DNA of 64,000 bases from Pseudomonadota bacterium. GTDB lineage: Bacteria > Desulfobacterota > Binatia > Binatales > Binataceae. Each line of letters begins with the position of its first letter. Position 1 is the first letter of the stretch. The DNA lies in the NCBI GenBank assembly GCA_021324755.1, contig JAJPIL010000007.1:186001-250000 (forward strand), written 5' to 3'. Of the stretch, positions 46,137 through 55,481 are shown piece after piece. The position numbers were made by a program, and so were the translations under genes. The notes beneath the pieces are model-generated. The model searched no databases and was not told the origin of the DNA. It saw nothing but the letters and a program-made list of their open reading frames with translations.

Positions 46137-46540
46137 GTCGACGGCTACGTTTTGCGAAGAGCTCCACGCCGAAGCGTTCGGAGGTAAGTCGCGACGGAAC
46201 AAAAGGTGCGATGGCGACGAAGCTTTTCTCAATCGTTTTCACCATCCAGTCTCTCGCCGCGCGAGCGTCGCGCTTTCAGCTGATCCGAAGTTAGAGCCGG
46301 CTCAGTTTGACTTTGAGCCGGCATGGCGAACTCGGTAACCAAGTCACCAGAGCAGTCGAGAAGCTGTTTAATTCAGGATCGCTGTTGAAAGTGGGGGTGG
46401 GTCGATACCTATCCGTCTTATTAGTACCACACCTGTCAGACTGTGTGCGTAGTCGTTTACTCGCGCCGCGTCTGTGCACAAATTGACGTCCGCCTAGCAG
46501 GGGAAGGTGAGCGAGGCGATTGAGCTCGAATTATTGATGC
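46137..46540. other. Intergenic region with a 9-bp-stem hairpin
   Basis: 404 bases. GCCGGCTCA (46296-46304) and TGAGCCGGC (46314-46322) form a perfect 9-bp stem with a 9-base loop, 160 bases after the Spy-like stop. The following bases are not T-rich. A small frame at 46291-46479 (minus) is not protein-like. The hairpin may be a weak terminator or part of a small RNA. Confidence 0.4.
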
Positions 46541-48235
46541 GTGCTCGACGCCAGAATAGTGCTTGCGGCCCAGCTTTCGGTGAGCAATAAAAAATCCGCC
46601 CGTCATATAGACGTTTTCGAGGCCGTCCTGTTGGGCGTCTTGTGTTCGCTTACGCAAACGGGCGGCACGATTGCGCTTGTTCAAGGAGGTCTCGGAGCGC
46701 TTGATCGGCTGAGCAGCGTTGGCGCAGGAGCGATAGGTCTGACCGCGCTGAGCGGCATTTTGGCCGAAATTTTCCGCCTAATTGGACTAGGTTCAAGTTC
46801 TCGCGGGTTGAGAACCTCTCCCGTCGCACGTTCGGTAGCTTTTGGACTTGGCTTCGGCGCAGCGCAGTTTTTAAACGCTTCTTTTGCGCTGGTCTCCGTG
46901 CCGCGACCCATCGCGCTTACTCTGTTGAGCGTACCTCTTACCGTTCGCATCAGTTTTAAGGGCGTTATGACGAGCGCTCTTCTGGAGGTAGGTTTGTCGG
47001 TTCTCGCTACGCGCGCGCTCAATGCGAGGGCCAAGAGGCTGTTGGTGCTCATACCATTGTGCCATGGCGCTTTGAACGGGATTGCACTCAGAGTCTTTTT
47101 TGAGGCTGGATTTGGACCCGCAAGCTACGTAATTTTGGTCGCAGCGCTAGCGAGCATCATCGCAGCGCTCCCTGTGGCGCGTGTCGAAAGCCCGACGGTG
47201 AACGCTGAATTTTCTCCTTCGCGTATCCCAAAGCCAAGCAACGAAGCGGTAATGGCTCGGGAAGTAATGTGTAGTTACTCTGTCGGCGGCAGTTGGTCGC
47301 AGCGAACGTGGCTTGGACCGCTAAACTTGCAAATCGGCCTAGGGGAAAGTGTCGCACTTGTGGGTCCGAACGGGGCAGGCAAAACGACCATTTTGAGGCT
47401 GCTTGCGGGCCTGCTTCCACCTAGCCGGGGCGAGCTTCGCGTTTTCGGTACCGATATGGCCGGGCGGCACTCGGACGAGCTGCGCAAGCTCATAGGGTAC
47501 GTGCCAGACGAAGACGGCTTGTATCCCAAGATGCAGGTAGGCAAGTATCTGGAGTTTTTCACCCACCTGTACGGATACAACAGCCTGCAAGAAGTTGATG
47601 AGTTCGATAAACTGCTCGACTCGCTTGGGCTTAAGAAGCTCCTCGAGGCGCGGATCGATTCGCTCTCCAAGGGTACGCGGCAAAAACTTGTGCTAGCGCG
47701 CGCGTTAATTCCCAGACCAAAGTTGCTCTTACTCGACGAACCAACCACGGCGCTCGACTTACCCTCTATGCTCGAGTTTTTCCAATACATAGCTCGACTT
47801 AAAAGAGCGGGATGCGCCGTCGTACTGTCCACTCACGATTTCGAGGAAGCACGGCAGCTGGCCGACAGGATAGCGTTGGTGCATGCAGGCCGTATCGTTT
47901 GGGAGCTGCCGCCTGCAGAGGCTGAGCAAGCTATTTCTGGGAGATGGACCTTTAGGCTTCGACTTGTAGCCAACGCTACACAGGCTGCGCAAGCATTAGA
48001 AGTTCTGCAAAAACTCGCGCGCCAAGGGATACTGGAGGACCCTGTTTTATCCGTTTCGAACGACGGTCAGATGCAGGAACTGCTTTTCGCGACCCGGCAA
48101 CCGATTACGACCAATCCGAGGATCCTTCAAGCTATGATCGATTTGGGCCTCGAGCCCTATCTTCTTGCGCCGGTCTTACGCCAGTGGAGCAACGAAGTCG
48201 AACGGTTCGATGATAGCGGGAAGCGAGTTCCGTGA
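46541..48235 (+). CDS. ABC transporter ATPase fused to an N-terminal membrane domain
   Basis: 564 residues from GTG 46541; a GTG at 46580 is an alternative. Residues about 20-225 form a hydrophobic region with roughly six membrane segments (for example FEAVLLGVLCSLTQTGG and RAKRLLVLIPLCHGALNGIA), family not recognised. The ATPase domain (about 236-470) has Walker A GPNGAGKT (about 276), signature LSKGTRQKL (about 375), Walker B LLLLDEPTTALD (about 396) and H-loop STHDFEEA (about 431). The KGTRQKL form is typical of NatA-like exporters. A separate ABC-2 permease follows and overlaps its 3' end. Exporters of this class normally have a soluble ATPase, so the membrane domain is unusual. Confidence 0.85.
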   Translation: MLDARIVLAAQLSVSNKKSARHIDVFEAVLLGVLCSLTQTGGTIALVQGGLGALDRLSSVGAGAIGLTALSGILAEIFRLIGLGSSSRGLRTSPVARSVAFGLGFGAAQFLNASFALVSVPRPIALTLLSVPLTVRISFKGVMTSALLEVGLSVLATRALNARAKRLLVLIPLCHGALNGIALRVFFEAGFGPASYVILVAALASIIAALPVARVESPTVNAEFSPSRIPKPSNEAVMAREVMCSYSVGGSWSQRTWLGPLNLQIGLGESVALVGPNGAGKTTILRLLAGLLPPSRGELRVFGTDMAGRHSDELRKLIGYVPDEDGLYPKMQVGKYLEFFTHLYGYNSLQEVDEFDKLLDSLGLKKLLEARIDSLSKGTRQKLVLARALIPRPKLLLLDEPTTALDLPSMLEFFQYIARLKRAGCAVVLSTHDFEEARQLADRIALVHAGRIVWELPPAEAEQAISGRWTFRLRLVANATQAAQALEVLQKLARQGILEDPVLSVSNDGQMQELLFATRQPITTNPRILQAMIDLGLEPYLLAPVLRQWSNEVERFDDSGKRVP

Positions 48236-49004
48236 GGCAACTTTTGAGCGAACTCGCAACGGGAGCTTGACAGACGGACTATTCGACGAGATGGCAAGAA
48301 TCGTTCGCGACATTTTGATCGTTGTAAAGCGAGAACTTAGCGATTTCTCGAAAGAGAGGGCCGTGTTGGCGGCCGACGCGTTCAGCGCGGTGGCGCTGCC
48401 GCTTTATCTGGGACGCCTTGCAGCGAGCGTTCACCTTGCGCCTGCTCGGGTATCGATATGGGTGCTTATGATCGCGCTGGCGCAGGTTTTCATCGTTTCC
48501 ACCTCTGCGCTTCAAGCGCTTGCCTTAGAGCGCGAACATCGGACGCTGGCACCATTGCTGATGACGCCCCTGTCGGAGCGGGCAATTTTTCTCGGCAAGA
48601 CATTGCCTACCGTTGCTATCGCGGTATTTCAGGGCGTGTTCTCGGTGACTCTGTTCTTATGTGCGACACACTTCAGCGCGCATTGGCCAGTGGCGTTAGC
48701 TGACTGGGGTTCGATCGCGCTTGCGATTGCCTTGACGGTAAGTACTGCGTTCCAATGTGCTGGATGGGGCGTAGTGGTTGGCTCGTTAATTCGTTCAAGC
48801 CGCGCAACCGGACTTGCAGTGACCCTTCTTTCGCTTGCGTTCTCCGCCTTTGCAGCTAACCTCGGCTTGTGGGCGCTTGCAGATCCGCTTGGGCGTGAGT
48901 TTCGTCTCGAGGTCATCCTGACGCAGCCCGCTCTTGGCTTGGGGATGTTTTTATTGGCGGCCTCAATGTACCGGCGAACTACGCTTCTAGCCAGAATTTG
49001 GTAA
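48210..49004 (+). CDS. ABC-2 type permease (NatB-like)
   Basis: 264 residues from ATG 48210, overlapping the ATPase by 26 bases; ATG 48291 would give a product starting MARIVRDILIVVKRELSDF, which is closer to the usual NatB N-terminus (RELxxxxKER). Six hydrophobic segments follow. The pattern ALALEREHRTLAPLLMTPLS is characteristic of ABC-2 permeases that partner NatA-type ATPases. The substrate is unknown. The gene converges on glyA. Confidence 0.82.
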   Translation: MIAGSEFREATFERTRNGSLTDGLFDEMARIVRDILIVVKRELSDFSKERAVLAADAFSAVALPLYLGRLAASVHLAPARVSIWVLMIALAQVFIVSTSALQALALEREHRTLAPLLMTPLSERAIFLGKTLPTVAIAVFQGVFSVTLFLCATHFSAHWPVALADWGSIALAIALTVSTAFQCAGWGVVVGSLIRSSRATGLAVTLLSLAFSAFAANLGLWALADPLGREFRLEVILTQPALGLGMFLLAASMYRRTTLLARIW

Positions 49005-49138
49005 TCGAGGTACCGGACAAACGCGCAAGCTCGGCTCTGGCGACTTGCCAGATAACCACGAACCTGAACCTAAGCTTAGTGATGCTACCTTCGAGCGGCT
49101 TTCTCGCTTCTCTGTATAAGACGCAAGTGGCGCTTCGA

Positions 49139-50431
49139 TTAACGGTTAATTTGACTCTGCGTCGAAGGCCTTGAGTCTTCAAAGTCCTCGAGCAAAATCC
49201 CTGGCGCCGGAAACTGTCGGCACATTTCTCGAACTTCATGTGCCACTTTGGCGATGCGGGCTTCGTCGTCGATATGGCTTATCACCTCGTCGATCCACGA
49301 GGCAATTTGGCGCATTTCGCTCGGCCCCATGCCGCGCGAAGTTACGGCAGGGCTGCCAAGCCGAATACCACTAGGATTGAACGGCTTGCGGGGATCGTAC
49401 GGCACCGTGTTGTAGTTGCAAACTATACCCGCGCGGTCCAATGCCTTCGCAGCCTGTTTACCTGTTACGCTCTTGTTGCTCAGGTCTACGAGGATAAGGT
49501 GATTATCAGTGCCGCCCGACACCAAATTAAACCCCCGCGCCAGAAGCTCCTCGGCTAAGACTTTGGCGTTGATCACCACTTGCCGCGCGTAGTCGCGAAA
49601 CGCTGGCGTGCTCGCCTCCTTGAGCGCCACGCCGATCGCTGCAGTGGTATGATTGTGCGGTCCTCCTTGGAGCCCCGGAAACACGGCTCGGTCGATCTGC
49701 TCGGCAAGTGCGGCTCGACACATGATCATCGCGCCTCGAGGACCACGCAAAGTTTTGTGGGTTGTAGTGGTCACGACGTCGGCATAAGGGATCGGACTGG
49801 GATGCACGCCGCCGACGATAAGGCCTGCGATATGGGCGATGTCGGCCAAAAAATAGGCGCCAACCTCACGCGCGATCTCACCAAAGGCCTTGAAATCGAG
49901 TGTGCGGGGATACGCCGTTGCGCCAGCGACGATAATTTGCGGCTTTTCCTTTTTGGCCAGGTCTCTTACCGCGTCATAGTCGATTCGCCCGCTTTCGCGG
50001 TCGACAGTGTAGCGCACAGCACGCCAAAACCGCCCCGTGACGCTAACGTCCCAGCCATGCGTTAGATGGCCGCCATGAGGTAAAGAAAGCCCCATAATTG
50101 CGTCCCCAGGTTTGAGCAGTGCTAGGTAGACGGCTAGGTTCGCTGGCGAACCGGAGTAAGGTTGAACGTTGGCATGCTCTGCTCCAAAAAGCGCGCAGGC
50201 GCGCTGGCACACGAGCGTCTCTAGTTGGTCGATGTAGCGCTGGCCCTCGTAATACCGCCTGCCCGGATAACCTTCCGAGTATTTGTTGGTGAAGATAGAG
50301 CCACTTGCCTCCAATACCGCTTTTGAACAGTAGTTTTCCGAGGGAATCAAACGGATCGACTCGAGCTGATAGCAGCTCTCCTGAAGCAAGAGATTGTAAA
50401 TCTCCGGATCGACGCTCTTTAGTGCGTGCAC
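49139..50431 (-). CDS. glyA: Serine hydroxymethyltransferase
   Basis: GlyA converts serine and tetrahydrofolate to glycine and methylene-tetrahydrofolate. The 430-residue protein has the PLP-binding lysine in TTTTHKTLRGPRGA, the conserved RLIPSENYCSKAVLEA and YSEGYPGRRYYEGQ. The start is a GTG with GGAGT 8 bases upstream. It contains a short polar tail (about 12 residues) beyond the usual end. No glycine riboswitch motif was seen upstream. Confidence 0.96.
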   Translation of the reverse strand: MHALKSVDPEIYNLLLQESCYQLESIRLIPSENYCSKAVLEASGSIFTNKYSEGYPGRRYYEGQRYIDQLETLVCQRACALFGAEHANVQPYSGSPANLAVYLALLKPGDAIMGLSLPHGGHLTHGWDVSVTGRFWRAVRYTVDRESGRIDYDAVRDLAKKEKPQIIVAGATAYPRTLDFKAFGEIAREVGAYFLADIAHIAGLIVGGVHPSPIPYADVVTTTTHKTLRGPRGAMIMCRAALAEQIDRAVFPGLQGGPHNHTTAAIGVALKEASTPAFRDYARQVVINAKVLAEELLARGFNLVSGGTDNHLILVDLSNKSVTGKQAAKALDRAGIVCNYNTVPYDPRKPFNPSGIRLGSPAVTSRGMGPSEMRQIASWIDEVISHIDDEARIAKVAHEVREMCRQFPAPGILLEDFEDSRPSTQSQINR

Positions 50432-50572
50432 GGGCGGTACTCCTTGTTCGTTTTGTAAAAGTCCGCAAAATCTCGGGTTTCCATCTGTGGATCAAACTGA
50501 TCAAATTAAATGCGCCTGACTCTTTCGGATGCGGCTTTATTTTTCTCCCAGAATGTAGCGCGCGAGGGTTCC

Positions 50573-51937
50573 TCAAGACAGAGCGTTATGGCTTACGCGA
50601 GCTATCCAGCGAGCATAGTCGCCGTCGTAGCCAACCGCCTTCCAGCGCTGATGAACCCGTGCGATGATCGCCGAAACACGCTGTGCGCTCAACGGTCTCC
50701 TTGCGCTAATCAGAGCGGCTTGCCGTTCGCCGAATTGAGCGACAACAGCACGCTCAGCCTCACCCACGCCGAAGCCGCCGGGCTCGAGGCCCAGGTATCG
50801 CTCCACAATGTAAGTCCCAGTCTCGACCGCGCTGTCCAATGAATCTTTGATGTTGCCCTTGCCGGTAAGCACGTTGCCGGTGGCAAAAACGGCCGTCGGA
50901 CCGTCGCTTAGTAAACCTAGTTTTTCGTCGATATATTTATAGACTTCGCCTTGTTGAGGGATACCTGGAATAGGCTCGGGGATACTGCCAATCGAACTGA
51001 TAACGAGTGGAGCGCGTTCTTCGGTTTCTGAACCCGGCACGACTTTGACTTTTCCCTCGCTCACCTGGGTTCTTGCAATTCGAAGTCCAGCGAACTGCTC
51101 GTTTTCGATAATCAAACCTACGGGCAGGCTGAGCTCCTGAAAGTCAAACAGGTACTTGCGTTGCGCCTTTTCGAGAATCTTAATTTTCGCGCGCCGAATA
51201 GCTTCAACTTTTTTAGCGTCGGCGTTTGGCGGAATATCAGCCAGCGGCATATCGAGTACCGTGCGACGATAGAAAAGCTTGCACGGTTTGACGTCCAGTT
51301 GTTGCCAGGTCAAGTTATGGGACTTAAGGACCGGTTCGATGCCCTCTCGCTCCAGGCGAAGCAAGTCTTCCTCGATTCCGCGCCTGGCCAAAGCGCGAAG
51401 CGTAGCTTCGAGTTGAAGAACTTTTACGACGTCGATCGACGCTAAGCCTCCTCCTACAACTAGCGTGCCGGGCAGGATCTCGTACTGGGGCCCCGCGTAA
51501 TCGGGTTCGAGATAGTGGTTAAACCAATAAATAAACGGGTTTTGGTACACCACGCCGCGATTGATCCATTGCTCTGCTCCGTCCACCGGTAGTGGGCGGT
51601 CGCGCCAAGCACCGTTAGCCAACACCACGGCGCTAAGCCCCCAATCGTTTACGAGCTCCGGGAATTGAAGGTCACGTCCGAGGCGAGTTAACGGCACGTA
51701 GAGCACGTTGGGATGGGACAGTCGGCGGTCGATTTTGGCGTACTCTTCGCGCCGCTGCTCCACATGCCATCGTGGCAAGCCGTCCTCGATCTTACCGTAA
51801 GGTCTCGCGTTTTGTTCAAAGACTATGGCGAGGGCGCCGCGTTCAGCAAGGATTCGCGCAACCTCCGAGCCTGCGACCGCGCCGCCGATTACTGCCACAA
51901 CGTGACATTCCCTTGTTTTGAGTTGAGATAAATCCAT
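50573..51937 (-). CDS. FAD/NAD(P)-dependent oxidoreductase (ferredoxin-NADP reductase/FprA-like)
   Basis: 454 residues with an N-terminal FAD motif VAVIGGAVAGSEVARILAE, the sequence RPYGKIEDGLPRWH characteristic of the adrenodoxin-reductase/GltD-like group, a second dinucleotide motif LVVGGGLASIDVVKVLQ for NAD(P)H, and the C-terminal FATGNVLTGKGNIKDSLDSA. It probably passes electrons between NAD(P)H and a ferredoxin or similar carrier. No Fe-S domain is fused. The CDGSH protein and SHMT are near but not evidently linked. Confidence 0.82.
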   Translation of the reverse strand: MDLSQLKTRECHVVAVIGGAVAGSEVARILAERGALAIVFEQNARPYGKIEDGLPRWHVEQRREEYAKIDRRLSHPNVLYVPLTRLGRDLQFPELVNDWGLSAVVLANGAWRDRPLPVDGAEQWINRGVVYQNPFIYWFNHYLEPDYAGPQYEILPGTLVVGGGLASIDVVKVLQLEATLRALARRGIEEDLLRLEREGIEPVLKSHNLTWQQLDVKPCKLFYRRTVLDMPLADIPPNADAKKVEAIRRAKIKILEKAQRKYLFDFQELSLPVGLIIENEQFAGLRIARTQVSEGKVKVVPGSETEERAPLVISSIGSIPEPIPGIPQQGEVYKYIDEKLGLLSDGPTAVFATGNVLTGKGNIKDSLDSAVETGTYIVERYLGLEPGGFGVGEAERAVVAQFGERQAALISARRPLSAQRVSAIIARVHQRWKAVGYDGDYARWIARVSHNALS

Positions 51938-52148
51938 AAAAACCAGTTAAGTTTCCTCGATAGCCGGTCTTTTTCTGTTTGCCCTTCCGTGATCGTGACC
52001 TACCCGGAACGGCCTCGCATCTTCTCAGCCTACTAATTATATTTTACATTCACACAATCGCAGAATTAGCTGAGGTTTAGCCTACGTTTCTACCTCGTTA
52101 GATTCCATCGCCGACTAAGTGATTCAAAGGCGGCGTTATTTTACCAAA

Positions 52149-52814
52149 ATGCGAAGAGAAGCTTGCTACAAGAGTGCGGCGTTTTTGAGCGCTGTTCTGG
52201 TTGCCCTTGTTACGGTGTCAATTCTTTGGTCGCAAGTTGTCGCAGATGCTGCGCAGGTGGCAGCTCTGGAAGAACACGAAGTGAATTATTCGGCGTCAGA
52301 CTCGATGAAGACATTGAAAGGCGTTTTGCGTGGGGAAGGGATTTTGTTCGACGAAACCTCGTCTCACGAGCTCGTCACATTGTGGTCAAAGGCCGACGAG
52401 TCGCCAACGTTTTTCCAGAGTCTACTAGGCCAAGAACCACGCTACCGTTACCGGATAACCCTGCTACCCGAAGGCCAAAACCGAACGAGGCTGCGCGTTG
52501 AACTCGAAACTGAACATCTGCCTCCCGCTGATGCTGAACGTTACAAAGCCAGCACTCGGTTAAACCTGTTCAAGAAGTTTGACGAGCTGGCAGCGCAGTT
52601 TCCTCCGACACCGAGCACCCCGAAGAGCGGAGGAGTTATTTTTTCGCTGTTGCCGAACGAGGACCTAAAAGCCTTCGCGAAGCGAACGACAGGCAACGAG
52701 GCAAATTGGCGACAAATAGCGCAAGACAACGGAATCGCTTCACCCGCAGACGTCAAACCTTTTCAAACGCTGTGGGTCAGAAACAGCCTCTTGAGCTCTC
52801 CTACGAGCAAGTAA
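52149..52814 (+). CDS. Secreted protein with C-terminal LysM-like domain
   Basis: 221 residues from ATG 52149; a GTG ten codons earlier is possible. The signal peptide (CYKSAAFLSAVLVALVTVSI, cleavage after VADA) is followed by a domain of about 130 residues not recognised, rich in charged residues and with LLPEGQNRTRLRVELE. The C-terminal 50 residues (NEDLKAFAKRTTGNEANW ... PFQTLWVRNSLL) look like a LysM peptidoglycan-binding motif. It could be a periplasmic peptidoglycan-associated factor. Partial resemblance to BamC-type lipoproteins is too weak to name. Confidence 0.65.
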   Translation: MRREACYKSAAFLSAVLVALVTVSILWSQVVADAAQVAALEEHEVNYSASDSMKTLKGVLRGEGILFDETSSHELVTLWSKADESPTFFQSLLGQEPRYRYRITLLPEGQNRTRLRVELETEHLPPADAERYKASTRLNLFKKFDELAAQFPPTPSTPKSGGVIFSLLPNEDLKAFAKRTTGNEANWRQIAQDNGIASPADVKPFQTLWVRNSLLSSPTSK

Positions 52815-52952
52815 AACCAATCGAATGCGAAGCCCTGGCCGAGCGCCGAGCTTTTGCGGCTCAAAGCAGAAAACCTCTTGTGCCTACCTGTACCTCGGAC
52901 TGTCCAGCTCCGTTACCGGCCCATGAAAACAGCCGCCTCCGCTGGATAATCA

Positions 52953-53309
52953 TCAAGCACGAGGGGCGACGTCTATTGCCCGGGGGGTACTTCTTTGTAC
53001 CTCTTCTTCGTACTCAGGGAAAAGCCCCGCAGGCGCAAGCACCGCCACTACGGCCAGAAACTGCTCAAACGTCATTTGCATGTTAGCGAAGCCGCCTTGG
53101 CAGAAAACCCAGCCGTAGTAGTCCAACAGCTCGTCAGGAATTGCTGCGGGAAACTTTGGCAAAGTCGATACAACAGGGAATTTTCGAGGGCTTCGGACCT
53201 GCGCTCCGTCCTCCGCTTGTGGACGCTCAACCCGCTCCCAGGGAGCCGGATCTTCCGTTTCGCGGAGCGAAATCACCTTAGTCCTTTTTTGTTTCACCAT
53301 TTCTTTCAT
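52953..53309 (-). CDS. Small hypothetical protein
   Basis: 118 residues, family not recognised. The N-terminal third is charged (KQKRTKVISLRETEDPAPW), the middle has IPDELLDYYGWVFCQGGFA followed by MQMTFEQFLAVVAVLA, a compact hydrophobic segment, and the tail is basic. The middle reads like a real folded protein. The opposite-strand frame across the same bases (52995-53411) is His/Arg-rich and looks like a shadow. There is no strong ribosome site. It may be a stand-alone regulator or an accessory subunit. Confidence 0.5.
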   Translation of the reverse strand: MKEMVKQKRTKVISLRETEDPAPWERVERPQAEDGAQVRSPRKFPVVSTLPKFPAAIPDELLDYYGWVFCQGGFANMQMTFEQFLAVVAVLAPAGLFPEYEEEVQRSTPRAIDVAPRA

Positions 53310-53764
53310 CGGGCCACAGCTCAGCCCGGCAAGCGGGCCTTGAGCTTACGATTCAATTCTAAGCCGCTGATAAGTTTGGTCAAGATGCGTACTGCGCAAG
53401 TTTGTCGCTAATTCAACCACATTCACGCTCGTTTGACTAGTTATGCGTCATAATTAGCCAATTTTAGATAAAAAGACGCACCCGCAGCCAAAAATAAGCC
53501 CGCTTTCCACAGCTATTCAGAGCGCACACTTAAGCCTTTACGCCTGACCCTATCGGTCGTGGAATGGTTTATCTGGCTTTCCCCGTGTCAAAACACCTGA
53601 TCTCAGAACCAAACACTGCAAACGGCTCCAACGCCTGATAGCCAGTTGCGTCTTAAGACGCTAGGTAGCCAACGAAATATAAGAGCGACCGAGTTAACTG
53701 GTTTCGCTAACTGATCCCGCTGAGGCAAGAAACGTCTGGAGCCGAGCGTTGAAGGCCAAATAAA
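53310..53764. other. Intergenic region with a near-palindrome
   Basis: 455 bases. CTAGTTATG (53437-53445) and CATAATTAG (53449-53457) form an inverted repeat with one mismatch and a 3-base centre, 128 bases upstream of the small hypothetical gene, so it is a candidate operator. GCCCGGCAAGCGGGC near the gene start forms a 5-bp stem. No gene or RNA seen. Confidence 0.4.
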
Positions 53765-53968
53765 TTAGTACTCCTTCTCTACCTTTACCCTTCCGTTTGC
53801 GTCGTAAATGTAAAGCTCGCCCGCCTCTTCATCCCGGGTCTTTTTGTGCGAGCCATCACAAAACGGCTTGTTCTTTGAAAGACCACATCCGCAGATAAAC
53901 ACCGGCAACTCGGTCCCCTCAGGGATTTCGTAAGGTCCTTGTCTTTCATGCTTGACTAGGCGTGCCAT
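53765..53968 (-). CDS. CDGSH-type iron-sulfur protein
   Basis: 67 residues with the CDGSH motif: [20 protein letters not shown]. The three Cys and one His bind a [2Fe-2S] cluster, as in mitoNEET-like proteins. No membrane anchor is present, so it is cytoplasmic. Role in electron transfer or cluster delivery is family knowledge, not evident here. It is flanked by non-coding stretches and looks monocistronic. Confidence 0.92.
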   Translation of the reverse strand: MARLVKHERQGPYEIPEGTELPVFICGCGLSKNKPFCDGSHKKTRDEEAGELYIYDANGRVKVEKEY

Positions 53969-54197
53969 TATATTCCCAACCTCCGATAGTCAACAGTTAA
54001 AGTTGATGCTTGCAGCCGTTAAGACCGCCATCTCGAAACGCACAGCGCCGTCCCCAATAGCCACGCTTAACTAGAGAGGGCCGGAAAGCCTCCGCGGTGC
54101 AGCACTTTGCCGCACCTAAGGCTTACCGCGATTAGGTATAGCTTACTCCTTTCTTCTTTTCTATGCATGACGCGGAAGCCCGATCTTTTAAACTGAA

Positions 54198-55085
54198 CTA
54201 AAGCTGGTAATTCAGGCTACGAAGCTTGGGCTCCGCCCCGCAATTAGCCACAACTGCTTGAAGAGAGCCTCTATACCAGGTCGCTTTCCCGATCTGGTGG
54301 CTCTTTCTCGCCAGAAAAAGAGCACATACGGCGAATGCCAGCGCGAGCCGGTACCAGGCGAACGGCGCATATGTTCTCGTACGCACCAAATGAACCAAAG
54401 TAGCGATAGCCAGAAGACCACACAGGGCTGCGGCTGCAAACCCTATCGCGAGCGCACCAAGTTCAGGGTAATTGAGGGCTTCGCGTATTTTCAAAAGACC
54501 CGCACCTGCAATGATTGGGGTAGCCATGAGAAAAGAGAAGTTTGCCGCGTCTTGTCGCTCGATTCCCAATGCTCGTGCGACGGTAATCGTGATTCCTGAC
54601 CGAGAGACGCCCGGAATCAGGGCCAGCGCTTGAAAAAGCCCGATTATCAGAGCGTCCAGAATACTGATTGTGCGAACAGAGCGTAGTCCCGGTGAATGTT
54701 TGTCAAAAAACCAAAGAGCGATCCCCATCGCAGAAAGCGCCGCTGCTACAAGCAATGGCGAACGGAAAGTAGTCTCCGCATACTTCTCGAGCAGCACGCC
54801 AAAAATCGCCCCAGGAATCGACGCGACAATCAGCAGAACCAGCAGCTCGCGCCCTTTTTGCTCGCCCGTTACTATCGACGAAGCGATGTTCGCCCATTCG
54901 CGCCGATAATAGATAAGTAAGGCCAATAAAGTTCCTAGATGGAGCGCCACGTCGAAGGCTAGGCCTGGATCCTCCCATCCAAAAATCCACGGCACCAATG
55001 CGAGATGGGCCGAACTGGAGACAGGTAAAAACTCGGTAAGTCCTTGAACCGCCCCGAGAACGAGCGCCTGAAAGTAACTAATCAT
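54198..55085 (-). CDS. uppP: Undecaprenyl-diphosphatase UppP (BacA)
   Basis: 295 residues from ATG 55085; the frame extends six more codons upstream. It is an inner-membrane protein with the two diagnostic motifs EFLPVSSSAHL and PGVSRSGITI, which form the active site. It removes a phosphate from undecaprenyl diphosphate so the carrier can be reused for cell-wall synthesis. The C-terminus is about 25 residues longer than usual (KSHQIGKATWYRGSL...), ending in a polar tail. Confidence 0.95.
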   Translation of the reverse strand: MISYFQALVLGAVQGLTEFLPVSSSAHLALVPWIFGWEDPGLAFDVALHLGTLLALLIYYRREWANIASSIVTGEQKGRELLVLLIVASIPGAIFGVLLEKYAETTFRSPLLVAAALSAMGIALWFFDKHSPGLRSVRTISILDALIIGLFQALALIPGVSRSGITITVARALGIERQDAANFSFLMATPIIAGAGLLKIREALNYPELGALAIGFAAAALCGLLAIATLVHLVRTRTYAPFAWYRLALAFAVCALFLARKSHQIGKATWYRGSLQAVVANCGAEPKLRSLNYQL

Positions 55086-55481
55086 CCGCTCGGTGCCCTC
55101 CAAAGACGCCTCTGTTGCTCAATTGCAAAGACGATGAGTTCCTGGACCGCTTGCGTCAAGTTGAAAAAATCAATCGGCCACACGGAGTGCCCTGGTACAC
55201 GCCGCGCAGACCATAACTGCGTGCAACTCGAGCCAGTAGCTCAGCCTCGAACCATACTCCGTATCGGCCTTGGCACGACAACCACCCCTTCAATTGCGTC
55301 GCACTGTCGTTTCATAAAAAAGGAGTTGACGCAACCCACCTACAATCACGACAGACCCTTTTGGCTAATTTACTTGCCAGCTAGCACGACTTGGGCCAGG
55401 CGATTGCACAGAGCTAAACTTTCCCTAAAAGCCCCGCCAGAAAGGCCAAGTCGGATAGGCGCATTTTGCCGAGCTCAGAGC
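55086..55481. other. Intergenic region between nrdJ and uppP
   Basis: 396 bases. It contains the terminator listed at 55316-55337 for nrdJ and presumably the uppP promoter. A plus-strand frame through here (55044-55589) is not protein-like. Confidence 0.4.
55316..55337 (-). terminator. Intrinsic terminator for nrdJ
   Basis: On the minus strand GGGTTG pairs with CAACTC across a 3-base loop (one G-T wobble), then C and six T follow directly. It lies 145 bases after the nrdJ stop and before the uppP start. The stem is short but the T-run is clean. Confidence 0.5.

Noticed and set aside
52995-53411. 138-codon plus-strand frame opposite the small hypothetical gene
   Set aside because: Rich in His, Arg and Leu without any motif. 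The minus-strand product reads more like a folded protein.
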